DNA of 17,440 bases from JAAZBV01 sp964499695 (lineage in GTDB: Bacteria > Desulfobacterota > DSM-4660 > Desulfatiglandales > HGW-15): the NCBI GenBank assembly GCA_964499695.1, contig CAZCMD010000101.1:1-17440 (forward strand), in the 5' to 3' direction. The notes under the pieces were generated by a model. It saw only the letters and a list, made by a program, of their open reading frames with translations, was not told where the DNA came from and made no database searches. Each line of letters starts with the position of its first letter. Position 1 is the first letter of the stretch. A program made the position numbers and the translations under genes. Below, in pieces: positions 1 to 7,296 of this stretch.

Positions 1-1
1 G

Positions 2-405
2 GAGATAAAGTGGGAGTTTATCCCGGATATCAAAGCACCTGAACCGGAAAATGAGCCCAATATTTTACGGCCCTATCTGGATTTTTATAACCTATCAAAA
101 CCTTCATTTACTATCACCCCAGACCCTGAATTTCTCTATTCATCCTCCACACATAAAACAGCCCTTGAAGATATCCTCTATGGTATTGAGGCGTACATGG
201 GTTTTATAGTGTTGACCGGAGAGGTTGGCACAGGCAAGACAACACTATGCAGGGCAATCCTTGACAATCTTACCGGCAGGGCTGAGACAGTATACATAAT
301 CAACACCTCGCTTTCGGGGGTGGAGATTATTGAGGCCCTCCTTGATGACCTTGGTGTGGCATATCCTATTAAGGCATCAAAAAAGGAGCTTATTGACAAG
401 AAATA
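2..405 (+). pseudogene. Truncated ExeA/GspA (MshM-like) AAA ATPase, 5' end outside window
   Basis: The frame is open from the window edge. After about 27 residues it reads YLDFYNLSKPSFTITPDPEF, the usual N-terminus of ExeA/GspA/MshM ATPases that serve type II secretion or MSHA/type IV pilus assembly. A Walker A motif follows (GEVGTGKTT, near residues 71-79 of the visible part). The frame then stops at SKKELIDKK, where family members normally continue for 150 or more residues through Walker B and the sensor regions. The ATPase therefore could not hydrolyse ATP normally. The residues before YLDFY do not look like the family, so the 5' part may also be fused or decayed. I see no frameshifted continuation in 406-530. 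A prepilin gene follows, which fits a pilus locus. Family call fairly sure; pseudogene status inferred from length. Confidence 0.7.
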
Positions 406-530
406 AAAATCAAATGGTTTCTGCTTATTGCTGTATGGTCCGGATACAGGGAACTTGTAATTTTTATTACACCTCACATAATGAAATAAATAATGGTTAA
501 CGTTTCACATAAAAGGAAAAGGAGATCAGT

Positions 531-1088
531 ATGCTAATACATTCATACAAAAACCAGAAGGGATTTACGCTTATTGAAATTGTGATTGTACTTATAATTA
601 TCGGGCTGCTGATTGGCGGTGTACTCCAGGGACAGTCCATGATCCGGAATGCGAGGGTTAAAAGACTGGTGACTGATGTTGATGGCTTAAGGGCAGCTGT
701 ACTTACATATCAGGATCGTTATAACATGTTACCAGGTGATGAAAACAGTACAACCGCACCTACAGGCGATACCAATAATGGTAATAATAATGGTTTATTT
801 AATGAAAACACAGGCTGGGCAATGCAAGACCTGCGGCTCGCTCAACTTATAGCTGGAACCGGCACACCATTACCCACTCACTCATTTGGAGGGACTCTAA
901 GCCTTCAGTATAACGCCATAGGCGGAGGCGCAGCCAGAAACAATATTGTTGCTACAAATGTCCCTGCTGAGGTATGCCAGAAGATAGATTCAAAATATGA
1001 TGATGGAGTCAACACCACAGGCGATATCAGAGGAAGTGCTGCATATACCGCAGGGACCACAATAGTAAACTTTGCCTGGAGATTCTAA
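531..1088 (+). CDS. Type IV prepilin / pseudopilin-like protein
   Basis: The 185-residue product starts with a short basic leader (MLIHSYKNQKG) followed by FTLIEIVIVLIIIGLLIGG, a textbook class III signal. Prepilin peptidase would cut between Gly11 and Phe12, and Glu at mature position 5 is present. The hydrophobic helix covers about residues 12-32. After it comes a stretch seen in Desulfobacteraceae pilins (GQSMIRNARVKR, then YQDRYNMLPGDEN), then an Asn/Gly/Thr-rich globular region with a single Cys and an aromatic C-terminus (FAWRF). Start choice: AAGGAG lies 6 nt before the ATG. The flanking pilus genes are broken, so this may be the only intact survivor; whether it is still assembled is unknown. 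It could be a minor pilin or a major one. The length is normal for the family. Confidence 0.85.
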   Translation: MLIHSYKNQKGFTLIEIVIVLIIIGLLIGGVLQGQSMIRNARVKRLVTDVDGLRAAVLTYQDRYNMLPGDENSTTAPTGDTNNGNNNGLFNENTGWAMQDLRLAQLIAGTGTPLPTHSFGGTLSLQYNAIGGGAARNNIVATNVPAEVCQKIDSKYDDGVNTTGDIRGSAAYTAGTTIVNFAWRF

Positions 1089-1115
1089 TAACTTTGACAT
1101 TAAAAGTCGGTAAAT

Positions 1116-1292
1116 ATGACAAAGCTGCCTGCATTTAATGAAAAGGTATTCACCCTCATAGAAATCGCCATTATAATGGTGATCATCGGGCTTCTTGCCG
1201 GGGGTGGAGTCTCTTTGATGGGCATGGAGGTATTGTCCTTGAGAATAAAAAAATGCCCTGATAAAAAAAGAGTAGAAAACACTCCTGATTAA
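1116..1292 (+). pseudogene. Prepilin remnant, N-terminal helix only
   Basis: The 58-codon frame begins MTKLPAFNEKV and continues FTLIEIAIIMVIIGLLAGG, a second prepilin N-terminal helix 27 nt after the previous gene. Two defects show. The residue before the Phe is Val instead of the Gly needed by prepilin peptidase. The pilin-like sequence also stops at about SLMGM (near 1226), after which the frame reads Lys-rich nonsense on the antisense of the opposing pilM-like gene. No good ribosome-binding site precedes the ATG. It is best read as the 5' stub of a pilin gene cut by a rearrangement. Confidence 0.7.
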
Positions 1293-1815
1293 TAAGATAT
1301 ACAAGGCCGATGCTCTGTTTTTCAAATGAATCGACAAGCTTTTTCAACCTTGCAGTCCAGATAAGCCCCGGTGAAGTAATACGTACAGGTCTTATTCTGT
1401 GTGCTGCAAGACGCTGTAAAAGCTCGTCTGCCTTTGGTTCCTGCATGAAAAGAGAGACAATTGCCTGATTCCCTTTAGTCTTTCTTGTGACATCATATGA
1501 AAAGAGATTTTGTATACCTTGGTTATTTGGAAATTCAACTTTTAACTTTCTCGAGATAAATGACTCTATTGCCGATTTATCCGTTGATTGGAAATCATAG
1601 GTTCTGCTGCCAAGCCAGAAATCAGGTACTACCAGGAGCGAAAAATCGTACTCCTGGAATTTTGCATCAGGCAGTTCTACCGTAGTATCTTCATCCAGAA
1701 AACCTGAAATGGAATAATTTTCTAAGGATTGCTGTTTTTTATAATGATCATAGGATATAAAAAAAAGGTTATCGTTATGGACAACGATCAGCCCTGGCTT
1801 TTTATTTTCAAACAT
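1183..1815 (-). pseudogene. Truncated PilM/GspL-like pilus assembly protein
   Basis: The 210-codon frame starts MFENKKPGLIVVHNDNLFFI. It has the soluble, mixed alpha/beta character of the N-terminal half of PilM/GspL/MshI-type proteins, which have an actin-like fold and sit under the inner-membrane platform of type IV pili and type II secretion systems. The plausible protein ends near FLFSRTIP (about 1228). From there to the stop the codons are simply the antisense of the neighbouring prepilin stub, so the C-terminal half and any membrane helix are gone. The start has only a weak GGGAAA-type ribosome site. The family call rests mainly on overall look and pilus neighbours and is moderate; the truncation is clear from the overlap with a real prepilin helix on the other strand. 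Confidence 0.5.
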
Positions 1816-2032
1816 ATTTTTTCCCGGACATATAAGTCTCGTATAAAAAATAAATTATATCCAGTTTAACTGATAAATATTATTGAAGAAAAACAATGAA
1901 TATTTACAATTTGATTTGGACTGTGTCAATAAAAAGTGTATTTATTTCACAGGAAAGTATCATTGAGTATTATTTTGACGAGACAATGCAGCAAAAGGGC
2001 AACCGGTTTTAAATATGAATTGGCCATATAAT

Positions 2033-2063
2033 CCTTGGGCCTTGAGCCTTTTGCCATGAGCCC
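2033..2063. repeat. GAGCC-type low-complexity repeat downstream of EF-G
   Basis: Just past the EF-G stop lie near-direct repeats of a GGCCTTGAGCC / GCCATGAGCC unit. Tracts like this are scattered between genes in Desulfobacterota genomes. No rho-independent terminator shape (GC stem plus T run) is evident. Role unknown. Confidence 0.3.
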
Positions 2064-2068
2064 TTCTT

Positions 2069-4102
2069 TTACACCCTGTCATAATGGCTGAACTGCATGC
2101 TGTATGTGGCCCTGCCCTGGGTCTCTGACCTGAGTGAGGTGGAATAACCGAACATCTTTGATAAGGGCACGCTCGCATCTATAACCTGCACAGGCCCCTT
2201 TACAGTTATGCCTTCTATCTTTCCACCCCTTGAGTTCAGGTTTCCGATTACATCACCCATGAACTCGTCAGGCACCAGCACCTCAACCTTCATTATGGGC
2301 TCTAATAACTGAGGTTCACCCTTGACGCAGGCGTTGTTAAAGGCCATTGTTGCAGCAACCTTGAAGGCCATTGCATCGGAGAGAGATTCATCTATTTTTA
2401 CATCAATGAGTGTGGTTTTGACATCGATTACAGGATACCCCATCATTATGCCGCCGGATGCGGCTTCATTTATACCTTCTTTTATGGCATCAATAAACTC
2501 CGGTTTGAGCGCCGGATTATTGCATTTGTTTACAAACTGGTTTCCGCTTCCCCTGGTGAGTGAAGAGATTTTTATCTTTACACCTGCAAAGTGTCTCTGT
2601 CCGGCAATTTCTTTTTCAAAGGTCTCTTCATGTTCCACATCCTTTGATATGGTCTCCCTGAACACCACCTGCTGTTTGCCCTGGTTTGTCTCTACCTGGT
2701 ATTCCCTCTTAATCTTGCCAATGATGATCTCAAGATGGAGTTCCCCCATACCGGAAATAATTATCTGTCCGGTTTCATCGTCTATGCGGTATTTGAATGT
2801 GGGGTCTTCATCTGATAGTTTGGCAAGCACATCAAGGAGTTTGTCCTGATCCTGTACCTTTTTAGGCTCAATGGCGACAGAGATTACAGGCTCGTTCACA
2901 TTTATCGGTTCAAGCAGCAAAGGTTTTTCTTCGGTACAAAGCGTGTCGCCTGTTGTGGATATTTTAAGGCCCATTGCCGCTACAATATCACCTGCTGATG
3001 CTGTCTCTATGCGCTCGCGCTTGTTTGAGTGCATCTTTAAGAGCCTTGAGAGTTTTTCATTTATGCCTTTACCGGGGTTGTACACCGTGTCACCGACATT
3101 AATGGCGCCTGAATAGATCCTGATAAATGTCATCTTTCTGCCCTGATCCATCATCACCTTGAAAACAAGGGCGGCAAAGGGACCTTTCGGGTCAGACTCC
3201 CTTGTCTCCTCTTCTCCGCTCCCGGGCAGATGTCCTTTAATGGCCGGGACATCAAGGGGTGAGGGCAGGTAGTATCCTATTGCGTCAAGGAGTGGCTGCA
3301 CACCTTTGTTCCTTAAAGAACTCCCGCATAAAATAGGTACGCATTCAAGGTCAATAGTGGACTTACGTATTGCCTTACGGATATCGGCAATGTCGATTTC
3401 CTCTTCAGCCAGATACTTTTCCATTATGGTGTCATTGTATTCTGATAATATCTCAAGGATATGATCACGGTAGATAAGCGCCTCATCCATCAGCTCTTCG
3501 GGGATTGGATACTCGCTGTATTCCATTCCCAGCGTCTCTTCATCCCAGGTGATGGCCTTCATTTTTAAAAGGTCTATAACACCCTGAAAATTATCTTCCG
3601 CACCCCAGGGCAGTTGAAGTATAAGCGGTTTTACACCGAGGCGCTCCTTCATCATCTCTATAACCCTGAAGAAATCTGCGCCTATCCTGTCCATTTTGTT
3701 GATGAATGCTATTTTGGGCACTTTATAGTGGTCGGCCTGGTGCCATACTGTCTCGGACTGCGGTTCAACCCCGCCCACAGCACAGAAAACGCCGATAGCA
3801 CCGTCGAGTACCCTTAAGGATCTTTCCACCTCAATGGTAAAATCAACATGACCGGGTGTGTCTATTATATTGATTACATGGTTACCCCAGTTACAGGAGG
3901 TAACAGCAGATGAAATGGTAATACCCCTTTCCCTTTCTTCAAGCATCCAGTCCATGGTGGCCTCGCCATCGTGGACCTCGCCCATCTTGTGGACCTTGCC
4001 GGTGTAATAGAGTATGCGTTCTGTTGTAGTGGTTTTGCCTGCATCGATATGGGCAATGATACCTATGTTGCGTGTATATGTAAGTTTTGGAACCGGAGCC
4101 AT
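2069..4102 (-). CDS. fusA: Elongation factor G paralogue
   Basis: This is a translational GTPase that would drive tRNA-mRNA translocation on the ribosome. All G-domain motifs are present: P-loop AHIDAGKTT (residues 17-25), switch I RGITI (59-63), DTPGH (81-85) and NKMD (135-138). They are followed by the G' insert, domain II, the GMGELHLE segment of domain III and a C-terminal domain IV-V with the LNSRGG motif. At 677 residues it is slightly shorter than canonical EF-G (about 690-705) but looks complete. The start is set by the MAPVPKLTYTRNIGIIAHID N-terminus, with an AAAGAG ribosome site 8-9 nt upstream. It is monocistronic and lacks the rpsL-rpsG-tuf neighbours of the str operon, so it is probably a second EF-G (EF-G2-like) rather than the only one. 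Family certain, subtype open. Confidence 0.95.
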   Translation of the reverse strand: MAPVPKLTYTRNIGIIAHIDAGKTTTTERILYYTGKVHKMGEVHDGEATMDWMLEERERGITISSAVTSCNWGNHVINIIDTPGHVDFTIEVERSLRVLDGAIGVFCAVGGVEPQSETVWHQADHYKVPKIAFINKMDRIGADFFRVIEMMKERLGVKPLILQLPWGAEDNFQGVIDLLKMKAITWDEETLGMEYSEYPIPEELMDEALIYRDHILEILSEYNDTIMEKYLAEEEIDIADIRKAIRKSTIDLECVPILCGSSLRNKGVQPLLDAIGYYLPSPLDVPAIKGHLPGSGEEETRESDPKGPFAALVFKVMMDQGRKMTFIRIYSGAINVGDTVYNPGKGINEKLSRLLKMHSNKRERIETASAGDIVAAMGLKISTTGDTLCTEEKPLLLEPINVNEPVISVAIEPKKVQDQDKLLDVLAKLSDEDPTFKYRIDDETGQIIISGMGELHLEIIIGKIKREYQVETNQGKQQVVFRETISKDVEHEETFEKEIAGQRHFAGVKIKISSLTRGSGNQFVNKCNNPALKPEFIDAIKEGINEAASGGIMMGYPVIDVKTTLIDVKIDESLSDAMAFKVAATMAFNNACVKGEPQLLEPIMKVEVLVPDEFMGDVIGNLNSRGGKIEGITVKGPVQVIDASVPLSKMFGYSTSLRSETQGRATYSMQFSHYDRV

Positions 4103-4175
4103 GTATAGAATCTCTTTAATTGTAACAGTTAATATTATTCAGTGTTTATCCAAAAATTGTTGTTTTTTGGTTCAA

Positions 4176-4246
4176 GCGGTCAGCTATTAGCGTTCAGTAA
4201 AAGACATATATTCCAAGGCCTTGGCTGATAGCTGATAGCTGAATGC
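4176..4246. repeat. Imperfect inverted GCTGAT/GCTGAA repeat with central palindrome
   Basis: The left arm 4176-4197 and right arm 4225-4246 are reverse complements at about 17 of 22 positions. The perfect 12-nt palindrome CCAAGGCCTTGG (4213-4224) sits between them. The right arm is built of GCTGATAGCTGAT units continuing to GCTGAAAGC. A separate perfect 7-bp stem, CCAAAAA/TTTTTGG, lies at 4150-4170. The arrangement resembles REP/BIME-type dispersed intergenic elements. No transposase is nearby. Confidence 0.5.
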
Positions 4247-4267
4247 TGAAAGCTTCATCCTCACCGT

Positions 4268-4297
4268 TTGACACGAGGCGTAAATTTAAGGTATCCT
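4268..4297 (+). promoter_or_regulatory. Candidate sigma-70 promoter for glycosylase-mltG operon
   Basis: A perfect -35 box TTGACA (4268-4273) is followed after 18 nt by TATCCT (4292-4297, four of six matches to the -10 consensus). It sits about 46 nt before the first gene of the pair and just after the repeat element. Motif-based only. Confidence 0.4.
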
Positions 4298-4342
4298 TCC
4301 CCTCCTGTCAAGGTAATTGCAGTATTTTGAAAGGGATGGATT

Positions 4343-4999
4343 TTGTCAGGATATACTCAAAATAAACTCATGGAGATGTTTCGCCTGATGTTTGATCGTT
4401 TCGGGCCCCAGCACTGGTGGCCGGGTGACGGACCATTCGAGATGATGGTGGGGGCTCTCCTTACCCAGAATACAAACTGGACAAACGTCGAAAAGGCCAT
4501 TAACAACCTCAGGAAAATGAACCTGCTTACAGTTAACGCCATACATGAGATATCAAAAGAAAAACTGGCAGAATTTATCAGGCCGGCAGGTTATTTCAAT
4601 ATTAAGGCAGCAAGGCTCAAGAATCTTGTCAATATGCTGGTAAAAGACTATGAGGGCAATATATCCGGGTTATTTGATGAGGGTACTGATAAGCAGCGTG
4701 AAGCGCTATTATCAGTTAAGGGTATCGGGCCTGAGACAGCAGACAGTATAATCCTCTATGCGGCCAACAGACCGGTTTTTGTTATAGATGCATACACATA
4801 CAGGATACTGAATCGTCATAACATGGCAGATGAACAGGTTACATATGATGAAATGCAGGATCTGTTTATGTCAAACCTTGAACCGGATCATGAACTCTTT
4901 AATGAGTTCCATGCGCTTATTGTCAAGACCGGAAAACTCTATTGCAGGAAAACCCCGAAGTGCGATGAGTGCCCCCTAAATGGTTGGGATTCTGAATAG
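4343..4999 (+). CDS. HhH-GPD DNA glycosylase (endonuclease III-like, possibly MagIII type)
   Basis: This is a base-excision repair enzyme of 218 residues. The N-terminal domain has the family's GALLTQNTNWTNVEKAI block (residues 37-53). A helix-hairpin-helix follows (VKGIGPETADSI, 125-136) with the catalytic Asp149 in VFVIDAYTYRI. The Lys that gives endonuclease III its lyase activity is replaced by Glu131, and GPETADS resembles the MagIII 3-methyladenine glycosylases. The C-terminus has three cysteines (C201, C207, C210) at C-x5-C-x2-C; the fourth ligand of the usual 4Fe-4S loop is absent because the protein ends early. It is therefore probably a monofunctional glycosylase, with substrate unknown. 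The start is TTG with an AAGGGATGGA-type ribosome site just upstream; ATG at 4370 is an alternative. mltG follows 33 nt later. Confidence 0.85.
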   Translation: MSGYTQNKLMEMFRLMFDRFGPQHWWPGDGPFEMMVGALLTQNTNWTNVEKAINNLRKMNLLTVNAIHEISKEKLAEFIRPAGYFNIKAARLKNLVNMLVKDYEGNISGLFDEGTDKQREALLSVKGIGPETADSIILYAANRPVFVIDAYTYRILNRHNMADEQVTYDEMQDLFMSNLEPDHELFNEFHALIVKTGKLYCRKTPKCDECPLNGWDSE

Positions 5000-5032
5000 C
5001 ATCTGTTGTTTAACAATAAAAAAGATTGACCA

Positions 5033-6043
5033 ATGTTAAAAATGAAAATAAAGAAAAGCCTTTTTTTAATCATCATGCTGCCGCTTCTGCTGCTGGTATG
5101 TATTGTTATCATGCTTGGCGCATATCTTACCGCCCCTGTGCTTGAACACGGCGAGAACAGGGCATTCATAATAGAAAAAGGTATGAATCTGAGAGAGATA
5201 TCAGGGATGCTTGAGGAGCAGGGCTTTATAAGAAGCAGCCTGGCATTCATTTTGAGGGTAAAGTATAATGGCTACGGCCGTATGATCAGGGCAGGGGAAT
5301 ACAGCCTTAATCCTTCAATGACCCCTGAAAGGATTATGGAGATGATTATTAAAGGCGAGGTTGTTGCCTATAATGTAACCATCCCCGAAGGTTATACCAT
5401 TGAACAGATTGCTGATGTGCTTTCATCTGCCGGTCTGATTGATAAAGGTGAGTTTCTTCAGTTTGTGAATCAGTACGGAATAGAGAAGGTGTATGGGCTT
5501 AATGGACCGGGATTAGAAGGGTATCTTTATCCTGACACCTACCGCTTTTCACGCGGGCTGAATGAAAAGGCCATAGTCGATACCATGATCAGGAGATTCA
5601 GGGAAATGACAGCCCCCTATATTGAGAGGATAAGGGAAAACGGGATGAGCCTCCATGAGATTGTCACCCTTGCCTCCATTGTTGAAAAGGAGACAGGCAA
5701 CCCTGATGAAAGGCCCCTTATCGCAAGTGTGTTCTTTAACCGTCTGAGCAAAAAGATGAGGCTTGACAGCGACCCGACTGTTATTTACGGGATCAAGGAT
5801 TTTTCAGGCAATATTACAAAAAGGGATCTCTCAACCAGTAACCCCTATAATACATATGTCATAAACGGGCTTCCACCCGGCCCCATAGCCAACCCCGGTA
5901 TTGATGCCATAAGGGCTGTGCTTTACCCGGCAGAAACGGACTTTCTCTATTTTGTCTCTAAAAATAACGGGTCGCACCAGTTTTCAAAAAGCCTTGCAGA
6001 GCATAACAGGGCTGTACGCATTTACCAGAAAAAGAAGGGGTAA
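5033..6043 (+). CDS. mltG: Endolytic murein transglycosylase MltG (YceG)
   Basis: This inner-membrane enzyme cuts nascent glycan strands and helps set peptidoglycan chain length. One N-terminal membrane anchor spans about residues 9-31. A LysM-like region follows (about 43-120: FIIEKGMNLREISGML, then VTIPEGYTIEQIADVL), then the YceG catalytic domain. That domain shows EGYLYPDTY (162-170), the catalytic Glu218 in ASIVEKE, FFNRL (234-238), LDSDPTVIYG (244-253) and the closing NPYNTY...GLPPGPIANPG block. At 336 residues it is normal length, and the catalytic Glu falls at the same number as in E. coli MltG. It is 33 nt downstream of the glycosylase gene on the same strand and probably cotranscribed. 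The ribosome site is weak; ATG at 5042 is a possible alternative start. Confidence 0.96.
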   Translation: MLKMKIKKSLFLIIMLPLLLLVCIVIMLGAYLTAPVLEHGENRAFIIEKGMNLREISGMLEEQGFIRSSLAFILRVKYNGYGRMIRAGEYSLNPSMTPERIMEMIIKGEVVAYNVTIPEGYTIEQIADVLSSAGLIDKGEFLQFVNQYGIEKVYGLNGPGLEGYLYPDTYRFSRGLNEKAIVDTMIRRFREMTAPYIERIRENGMSLHEIVTLASIVEKETGNPDERPLIASVFFNRLSKKMRLDSDPTVIYGIKDFSGNITKRDLSTSNPYNTYVINGLPPGPIANPGIDAIRAVLYPAETDFLYFVSKNNGSHQFSKSLAEHNRAVRIYQKKKG

Positions 6044-6252
6044 ACTTCTGAGTAATTGCCTGTGTGTAAAAATGTTATCCTTTTACCTTTCTTTGGTATC
6101 CATTTTGCAATAATAATATACAGATTTATGAGGTGATAAGGTTAAAAACCGGATCTCTTTAAAATTGTTAGTAAAAAGTGCAACTTGGCAGGGTGTTTAT
6201 AAAGGTTGATTAAAAAAAACGTTTAAAAAATAATACAAGGCATGTTTTATTG

Positions 6253-6293
6253 TATAATTTTTTGGGGATTCAATGTTTTAAGATAGAAAGGAG
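6253..6293 (+). promoter_or_regulatory. -10 box and strong ribosome site before small membrane gene
   Basis: A perfect TATAAT (6253-6258) lies in an AT-rich gap after mltG, with no convincing -35 box at the right distance. AAAGGAG (6287-6293) is placed 7 nt before the ATG at 6301. The rest of the 6044-6300 gap shows no gene or RNA that I recognise. Confidence 0.35.
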
Positions 6294-6300
6294 TTAAAAA

Positions 6301-6537
6301 ATGCTGGCTTTAATACTTGTTATAATAGTTACAGTTTTTAGCATGTATGTTAGTTGTTCCATTAATGTTGGAGAGATTACATGGCTCGATTATTATCAGG
6401 GAGGAATGGCAGGTTTTCTTGCAAGCGGTATAATCCTTCAGATTTCAAATAAATGGAGAAGGGTTAAGGAGTTGCAGAAACAGTCCCAGTCTTTTATGAA
6501 TAACCTGAAGGACTGGAGCGATGTAATTTTTTCATAG
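6301..6537 (+). CDS. Small two-helix membrane protein, unknown function
   Basis: The 78-residue product is not a family I recognise. The first helix covers about residues 2-20 (LALILVIIVTVFSMYVSCS); a Cys at 19 does not form a proper lipobox. A short acidic/aromatic loop (EITWLDYYQ) leads to a second, Gly/Ala-rich helix at about 34-48. The tail is basic (NKWRRVKELQKQ) and would probably lie in the cytoplasm. The strong AAAGGAG ribosome site at ideal spacing and an upstream TATAAT argue that it is really expressed. Its stop overlaps the end of the convergent cbiO gene by 6 nt. It belongs to no visible operon. Confidence 0.6.
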   Translation: MLALILVIIVTVFSMYVSCSINVGEITWLDYYQGGMAGFLASGIILQISNKWRRVKELQKQSQSFMNNLKDWSDVIFS

Positions 6538-7296
6538 TGGTACTTTCTGTGTACCGCATACAGGGCATCCCTGCATTCTTAACGGCCTTTCAAGCCGGCT
6601 CAATTGCAGGAGTTCTTCGTCCTGCAGGAGTTTTAATGTGGCCCCGTCTGCTGTCACTCTGCCCTGGTGCAGCATAATAGTGCGTTCACATAGTTCCATA
6701 GCCATATCAAGGTCATGGGTTGCGATAATCTTAGTGTGTTTAAAAGTCTTAAGGAGTTCAATCAGTCGCCTGCGTGACACAGGGTCAAGACTTGATGTCG
6801 GTTCATCCATGATCAGTATGTCCGGAGACATGGCCAGTATACCTGCTATGGACACAGCTTTTTTTTCGCCCTGGGAGAGCCTGTAGGGTGGGCGGTTTTT
6901 AAGGTGGGTTGCACCAACAGTATCAAGGGCCTCCATAACCTTTCGCTCCAGTTCATCTCCTTCTATCCCCATGTTAACAGGGCCGAAGGCAACATCTTCA
7001 AAGACCGTGGGCATAAATAGCTGATCATCGGAATTCTGGAATACCATACCTATGGCACGCCTTACAGTTTTAAGGCTTGTGGGTGAGACTATAACATCAC
7101 CTACCCTCATTTTCCCACTGGATGCAATCAGGTAACCGTTCATAGCTAATAGCAGCGTGGATTTACCTGCTCCATTTTCACCAACCAGGGCAACAGACTC
7201 CCCGTGTGTAATGCGGAAAGATACACCATCTAACCCGACCGTGCCGTCAGGGTAGCTGTAATGCAGGTCAACTGCCTCGACAATATGATGGCTCAT
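6532..7296 (-). CDS. cbiO: ECF-type nickel/cobalt transporter ATPase CbiO
   Basis: This is the cytoplasmic ATPase of the importer, 254 residues. Motifs in order: Walker A GENGAGKST (39-47), Q-loop Gln87 in MVFQNSDDQLF, ABC signature LSQGE (140-144), Walker B ILIMDEP with Asp164-Glu165, and switch His194 in ATHDLDM. The QNSDDQLFMPTVFEDVAFGP stretch is typical of ECF ATPases, and only one ATPase gene is present, as in CbiMNQO/NikMNQO systems. The ATG overlaps the cbiQ stop by 4 nt (ATGA), implying translational coupling. Oddity: the tail carries a CPVC pair (Cys244, Cys247), not part of the core fold, which could bind metal. It ends tail-to-tail with the small membrane gene. Confidence 0.95.
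   Translation of the reverse strand: MSHHIVEAVDLHYSYPDGTVGLDGVSFRITHGESVALVGENGAGKSTLLLAMNGYLIASSGKMRVGDVIVSPTSLKTVRRAIGMVFQNSDDQLFMPTVFEDVAFGPVNMGIEGDELERKVMEALDTVGATHLKNRPPYRLSQGEKKAVSIAGILAMSPDILIMDEPTSSLDPVSRRRLIELLKTFKHTKIIATHDLDMAMELCERTIMLHQGRVTADGATLKLLQDEELLQLSRLERPLRMQGCPVCGTQKVPL

Noticed and set aside
1960..2178. Minus-strand frame overlapping the EF-G C-terminus and downstream repeat
   Set aside because: Low-complexity reading of the EF-G end and the GAGCC repeat; no coding evidence.
2322..2849. Long open frame on the plus strand inside the EF-G gene
   Set aside because: It is the antisense shadow of a highly conserved gene, is Ser/Pro-rich and has no ribosome site or family resemblance.
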